Positions 59,798 through 64,000 of a stretch of 64,000 nt of DNA are shown here, in pieces (positions within the stretch are counted from its first letter, which is position 1; each line of letters starts with the position of its first letter). The stretch comes from Gorsachius magnificus (taxonomy: Eukaryota > Chordata > Aves > Pelecaniformes > Ardeidae): positions 54,184,602-54,248,601 of the forward strand of contig CM067085.1 in the NCBI GenBank assembly GCA_034008185.1. Reading direction: 5' to 3'. The translations under genes were made by a program, and so were the position numbers. A model generated the notes under the pieces. That model was not told the DNA's origin. It was given only the letters and a program-made list of their open reading frames with translations, and did not search any database.

Positions 59798-61293
59798 CTG
59801 CAGAAACAGAAATCCAAAGAGAGGCAAAAGAAAGCAAGCAACTTGGCAAATGTAGCTACACTAGGTTTGGAAAGTATTCCTAGCAAGGATACCACTAGCA
59901 TAGTCAAAACTGTCCTTTTACTGATAAGCATATTTTGAACCCCTCAGGGGTATTTTGTATCAGCAATATGAGTTTTCTTGAAAGAACTGTAGCGACTTAA
60001 TCTTACATCCATATCAGAGGCTCTCAATTCCTCATGTCACTATTCATCTAGGTATGCAAACAAAACCTTGTAAGATAAACATGGCTTGAGGCCAAGAGTA
60101 TAGGCAAGACAGACTGCAGAAACAGGATTGTGTTCATGGGATAAATATGTTATCCTAAAATTTGTGCTCGCTCTTCACTGGACAGCTCCACCACCAGCTG
60201 AGATTGGAGCAACATAAGCTTGCGACTAATTGAAGCAATATGCCATACGGAAAACTTAAAATAATCCTATGATGCCAAAATATGTACATCAGGGTTCCTT
60301 AGGTGTTTGTATGCAGACCACCAGTACATTTTACCAGTGATTTCCATCATAGTTCTGAGCAGCTTTCTCATTTTTGTTGTTCTCCTGATCCCTGAGAAAA
60401 CTGCTGCAATACTGAGAAGAGGCCATGCTGAATGCAAAGGTGTGCTGATACAAGGTGACATGAGACAGGACTTCAGTTCTGAATAAACCTTAGTAAATTA
60501 CTCCATGGGCCTTTGTAAAAGTGATCTTAGTAGCCTGGTTTAATGAAATGCCAACCATTTGAAATACCTCAATGAAGTAACAAATGGCTTCAGTTGGTTA
60601 CACACTTCTGGTGAATAGTGGAGTAAGTTTGATTTGCTGTTCCCTATTAGATGCCTTAGAATGATCTGGGCAGGAAAGACCAGCTGTAACACAAAGAGGT
60701 AGTCTAGAGGACATACTAGATTAATGAAAGAAGCAGAATTTAATAAATGGAAAAGTTCTTCTGCTATTGGATAGAACTGACAGTTATTGGAATCATATAG
60801 TAAAGCTATTCACTTGGAAAAAAATCACAAATAGCCTACTGTTGCCTCTAGCATTTGTTGCATTGGATTGAAATGGTTCCTCAGAAAATTATAAAATATA
60901 TTAATGCATAGAAATGACCACACACAGAAACTATTTTGCTTGACATGCTGTTTATAGCCTGAGAAAAAAGAAAATAATGAGTTTGGTGAGCTAAGTGACA
61001 TCTAAATTTTAATTTTTTTTCCTTTGCCATGTTCCTTTTTATTTAGGAAAACTAGAAATTAATACTAATTAGAGGGACAATGAATATTTGATGTACACTA
61101 CTCTTTTCCTTCATGTTTTTTTTCTTCCAGAGGTGATAGTTTCTCACAATATCTTATATTGTTCATGATGACTAAATGAATAAGTGGGTTTTAACAGTAC
61201 CTGCCCTAAAACCAGGCTAACATATACTGTTTTCATGAGCTTCATAAGCCATCTTCCTTTTATTTTGTCTTCTGAAGGATACTTGAATGATCT

Positions 61294-61343
61294 AAAAAAA
61301 AAAAAAAAAAACCACCAAAAAAACCCCCCCAGAAAACAGAAAA
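61294..61343. repeat. A18 then A/C-rich tract with C7
   Basis: A18 (61294-61311), CCACC, A7, C7 (61324-61330), then A-rich sequence with single C and G. It is another member of the A/C tract group seen at 7136 and 28966. Confidence 0.8.
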
Positions 61344-64000
61344 CACCTAATCTTGAAAACATAAGAAATTCAGTAGTGACAAGTGAAAGGCACCACACTT
61401 GGACAGGGGTAATCAGTTTCAGAGATACAGGACAGGGAAGAAAACCTAGGTAGATATTTGGCCTTGTTCTTAGCTTTGTGTGGGTTTTTCCCCTTCTTTT
61501 AGTAGGAAAAGCCTAAAACACTGTAGCATCTATCACAGGTTTTTATTGTCATACTTTATTTTAGCAACTGGAAAATTCAGAATCCATAGAGTTCTAATTA
61601 AAATTTTGGGAGGCAATGAGAAGGAAGATAACAATTTTCACTAATAATGTGATGGCTAAATTTAGTGCTAATGTTTCCATTACAAAACCTTTTTTAGAGT
61701 TTTATGCAGCCATTAAAATGTGCTCTCAGCCCAGGAGTATTTAAAAAAATCTGTTTAGCAGCATTGCATGTTCTTTTTTTTCAATAAAGCAACAACAGTA
61801 ATCAGAAGTGTTAGTGTAGTATGCACTCAGTGATCTTACAACATTACTATTTTAAAAGAGGTTTAATATTCTGTGAAATAATATCCTGCTTGGAAAAATG
61901 GAATTTATAGAATTATCCATTTTTACATATTCCCATAGACAAGTGGATTTTTTGGTACCCACTGACTGCTGTATGAGGCATGTAGTATGACAGAGTAGGA
62001 AGAAAGCTGCTGTTCCTGTCTGCTAGATATACTGAAATGCAAAAATGGACTGCAGGTCATCTTGATCTCTTCAACCTGAACATGGTTAGGAAAACGGAAG
62101 AATATTGGCACAAGTTGGAATGGCCTAAAAATGGTTTGAACATTTGGGCCTTCCAATTTTGGTAGCTAGGAACAAGAGCTTATTACTCCACTTTTCTTGC
62201 TCTGACTTGTGATATATGCTTAAAGCAAGATCCATAGCTCGTGTTCTGGTGGATTGACTCTGTGCCTTCTTTGGGAATAAAAGGAGAAAAGGTAATGAAT
62301 GAGGACAGCCTCACTTTAGCTGAAGGATGATCAATGCCTCTCCCCATCCCAGTGTACAGAACTGTAAAAAACAGGGGAGGAGAAGGCATTTTTTTGACTA
62401 TGTTGTGTCCAAGAATCACTTTCTTTACACTTGCTATAGCAGATTTGCTTATTTCCTTATAATTTAAATTGAATTATTGATGTCTTTACACCTGAATACC
62501 TCTAAATGATCCCTGCTAGCCTATAAGGCAAGCTTTGTCCTTTATGGATTAGCGGGTGGGGAGGTTGTTTGAGTGTTAATTTTATTTAGTAGTATATGTT
62601 TGCTGTGAAATTGGTAATAATACACCTTACGTGACCTTAATTATGTGCAAGTGCTCGATATAAATGAGTGGGTTTTTACAGTAAAAACATTAATAAGCAG
62701 AAATTTCCAAGTGAGCTACTTTTATGAGGTCAATAAATTCTTGACCCTGTCAGACTTTCCTTGGTAAAGCTATTGTTCAACTAAAATAGCTTTTCAAATA
62801 AACAGAAGTTGTCATAGTTCTCTTCCATTTTTCAACTTTAATATGAAGTACTATGCATTGACCAATATTTTGATAAATGATAAAAAATGGAATTTGAAAT
62901 AAAAAAGTCTCCTAAAGCGGTAATTATTGCTTGTTTTTAAACTGTGAGGCTGGAAAATCTGATTTTTTTCTTTAAAAAATAGAAAAAATAAAAAGTGTTG
63001 TTGATTTAGAAAAAATATTTTTAAATTGCCACCAGATATTTCTCAATCATACAAATGGTGTTGGAAATCTTTAATGTTAACTCAGCTTTTTCAACTAATT
63101 TCTTAAGATATATTTCTGTAAAGTATTGAGATCACAGTTTTAGAGACTGAAATCCCATATCTTTACATATTTTTATATGTCACATAGTACACAGTATAAT
63201 ATTAAAAGAGAAAATGAATATTAAATTTAAATACTAATTTTAGATCTGCTGCATATGAAGGTACCTCATTTGTGTAGTGGATCTTCTGTCTAAAAGGGAG
63301 ATTTTGTTAATATTAATTCATTTTTTTAATAATCTTGAGTGACAATCTAGGAGATCTTTTAAGATCTGGGGTGCTTTGGACTGGGGCTTTAAAATTTTCC
63401 AGTTACCAGTATTTTATATTACAATTTTTATGTATTTTCTTTTCTTAGAAGGTTAGGTTTGAAAAAGAATGATGGACTAAATTTTTAAATCACTAAATGG
63501 CACTTAATGACAACATGAAGACCTAAATTAATGTAGCCTGGAACAGAAATGATTTTCTTTACTTGTATGAATAGAAATTTTGAATTCTCATCATATTTGA
63601 AAGCCAAGTACCTTCACTTAAGTGTCAGTAGATATATGTAGTTTCCGATGTATAAATTATCGATAACTTTAGTAGAGGCAAAAGATACTGTAGGGAAATC
63701 TGAGAACAGAGCAGCCTTGCTTTGTCTGCTGTGGATCACTATTTTATTACAGCACCTAATGATGAAGCCAGACTGTTCAGTAGGATCTGATAGAGTCTTT
63801 TTTCTTTGTTATTACACACTGGATTACTGTCACACTCCTCAGCGAGACTGAGGGGCGTGTGTTAGAGTACTGCATTATGAAAGGTCTAGTCCATAAATTG
63901 TCCATCCTTGCAGGACAACTGCATTGAGTGAAAGCAAAATATTCCAAAACTGACTTCTGAAACAAACAGGAGCAGCCTTATGTGGAACTGTTGTTCAAGT

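Larger units (their letters stand above)
53383..64000. other. unannotated unique DNA
   Basis: About 10.6 kb with no recognised transposon or confident gene. It contains T runs (54466-54480, 58128-58157), a GA repeat (59140-59153), an A18-C7 compound tract (61294-61343), a small palindrome (63352-63367) and one possible 62-nt minus-strand exon (59736-59797). Confidence 0.55.

Noticed and set aside
63352..63367. Palindrome AGATCTT-TT-AAGATCT
   Set aside because: 7-bp arms in AT-rich DNA are expected several times in a window this size.
1..64000. tRNA, rRNA, CRISPR arrays, bacterial operons or phage genes
   Set aside because: No B-box-like tRNA promoter, rRNA-like block, regularly spaced repeat or dense gene arrangement was seen. 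The sequence is vertebrate-like throughout.

Overview
The window looks like avian nuclear DNA: AT-rich, intergenic or deep-intronic, with no confidently recognisable host gene. The main evidence is its interspersed repeats. There are at least six stretches of CR1, the dominant LINE of birds and other sauropsids, which carry the characteristic 3' ends and, in one copy, a clear CR1 reverse-transcriptase frame. There are also two solo LTRs of endogenous retroviruses of avian type. I see no tRNA, rRNA, CRISPR or bacterial-style operon.

Layout: 1-4843 unique AT-rich DNA with two small stem-loops; 4844-5592 CR1 (-); 5593-9485 unique DNA with A/C- and G/T-rich tracts, a poly-T run and a palindrome cluster; 9486-10059 an ERVL-like solo LTR (+) with a perfect 5-bp target duplication; 12091-13718 the best CR1 copy (-), with much of the reverse transcriptase readable but broken; 21432-22101 two CR1 3' ends tail to tail; 29481-29845 a second solo LTR (-), alpharetrovirus-like in layout, abutting an older CR1 fragment (29852-30345, -); 34770-35013 CR1 3' end (+), same 3'-end type as the copy at 4844; about 44292-44445 and 53184-53382 two much older CR1-like remnants. 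The rest is unique sequence with homopolymers, AT runs and G- or C-tract sequences able to form quadruplexes.

Host coding content is uncertain. A 165-codon stop-free frame on the minus strand (40219-40716) ends at a good splice donor and is hydrophilic and protein-like. A 62-nt minus-strand segment at 59736-59797 is flanked by strong splice signals and is phase-compatible with it. A possible terminal exon (16990-17145, -) has a poly(A) signal 87 nt beyond its stop codon. They could belong to one unrecognised minus-strand gene with large introns, but any of them may be chance; I name no gene. A plus-strand 81-nt candidate exon lies at 37831-37911.

I did not find a convincing novel biological system. 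The points most worth a second look are the possible minus-strand gene, the LTR with duplicated upstream region, the inverted CR1 pair, and the recurring A/C (or G/T) low-complexity tracts.
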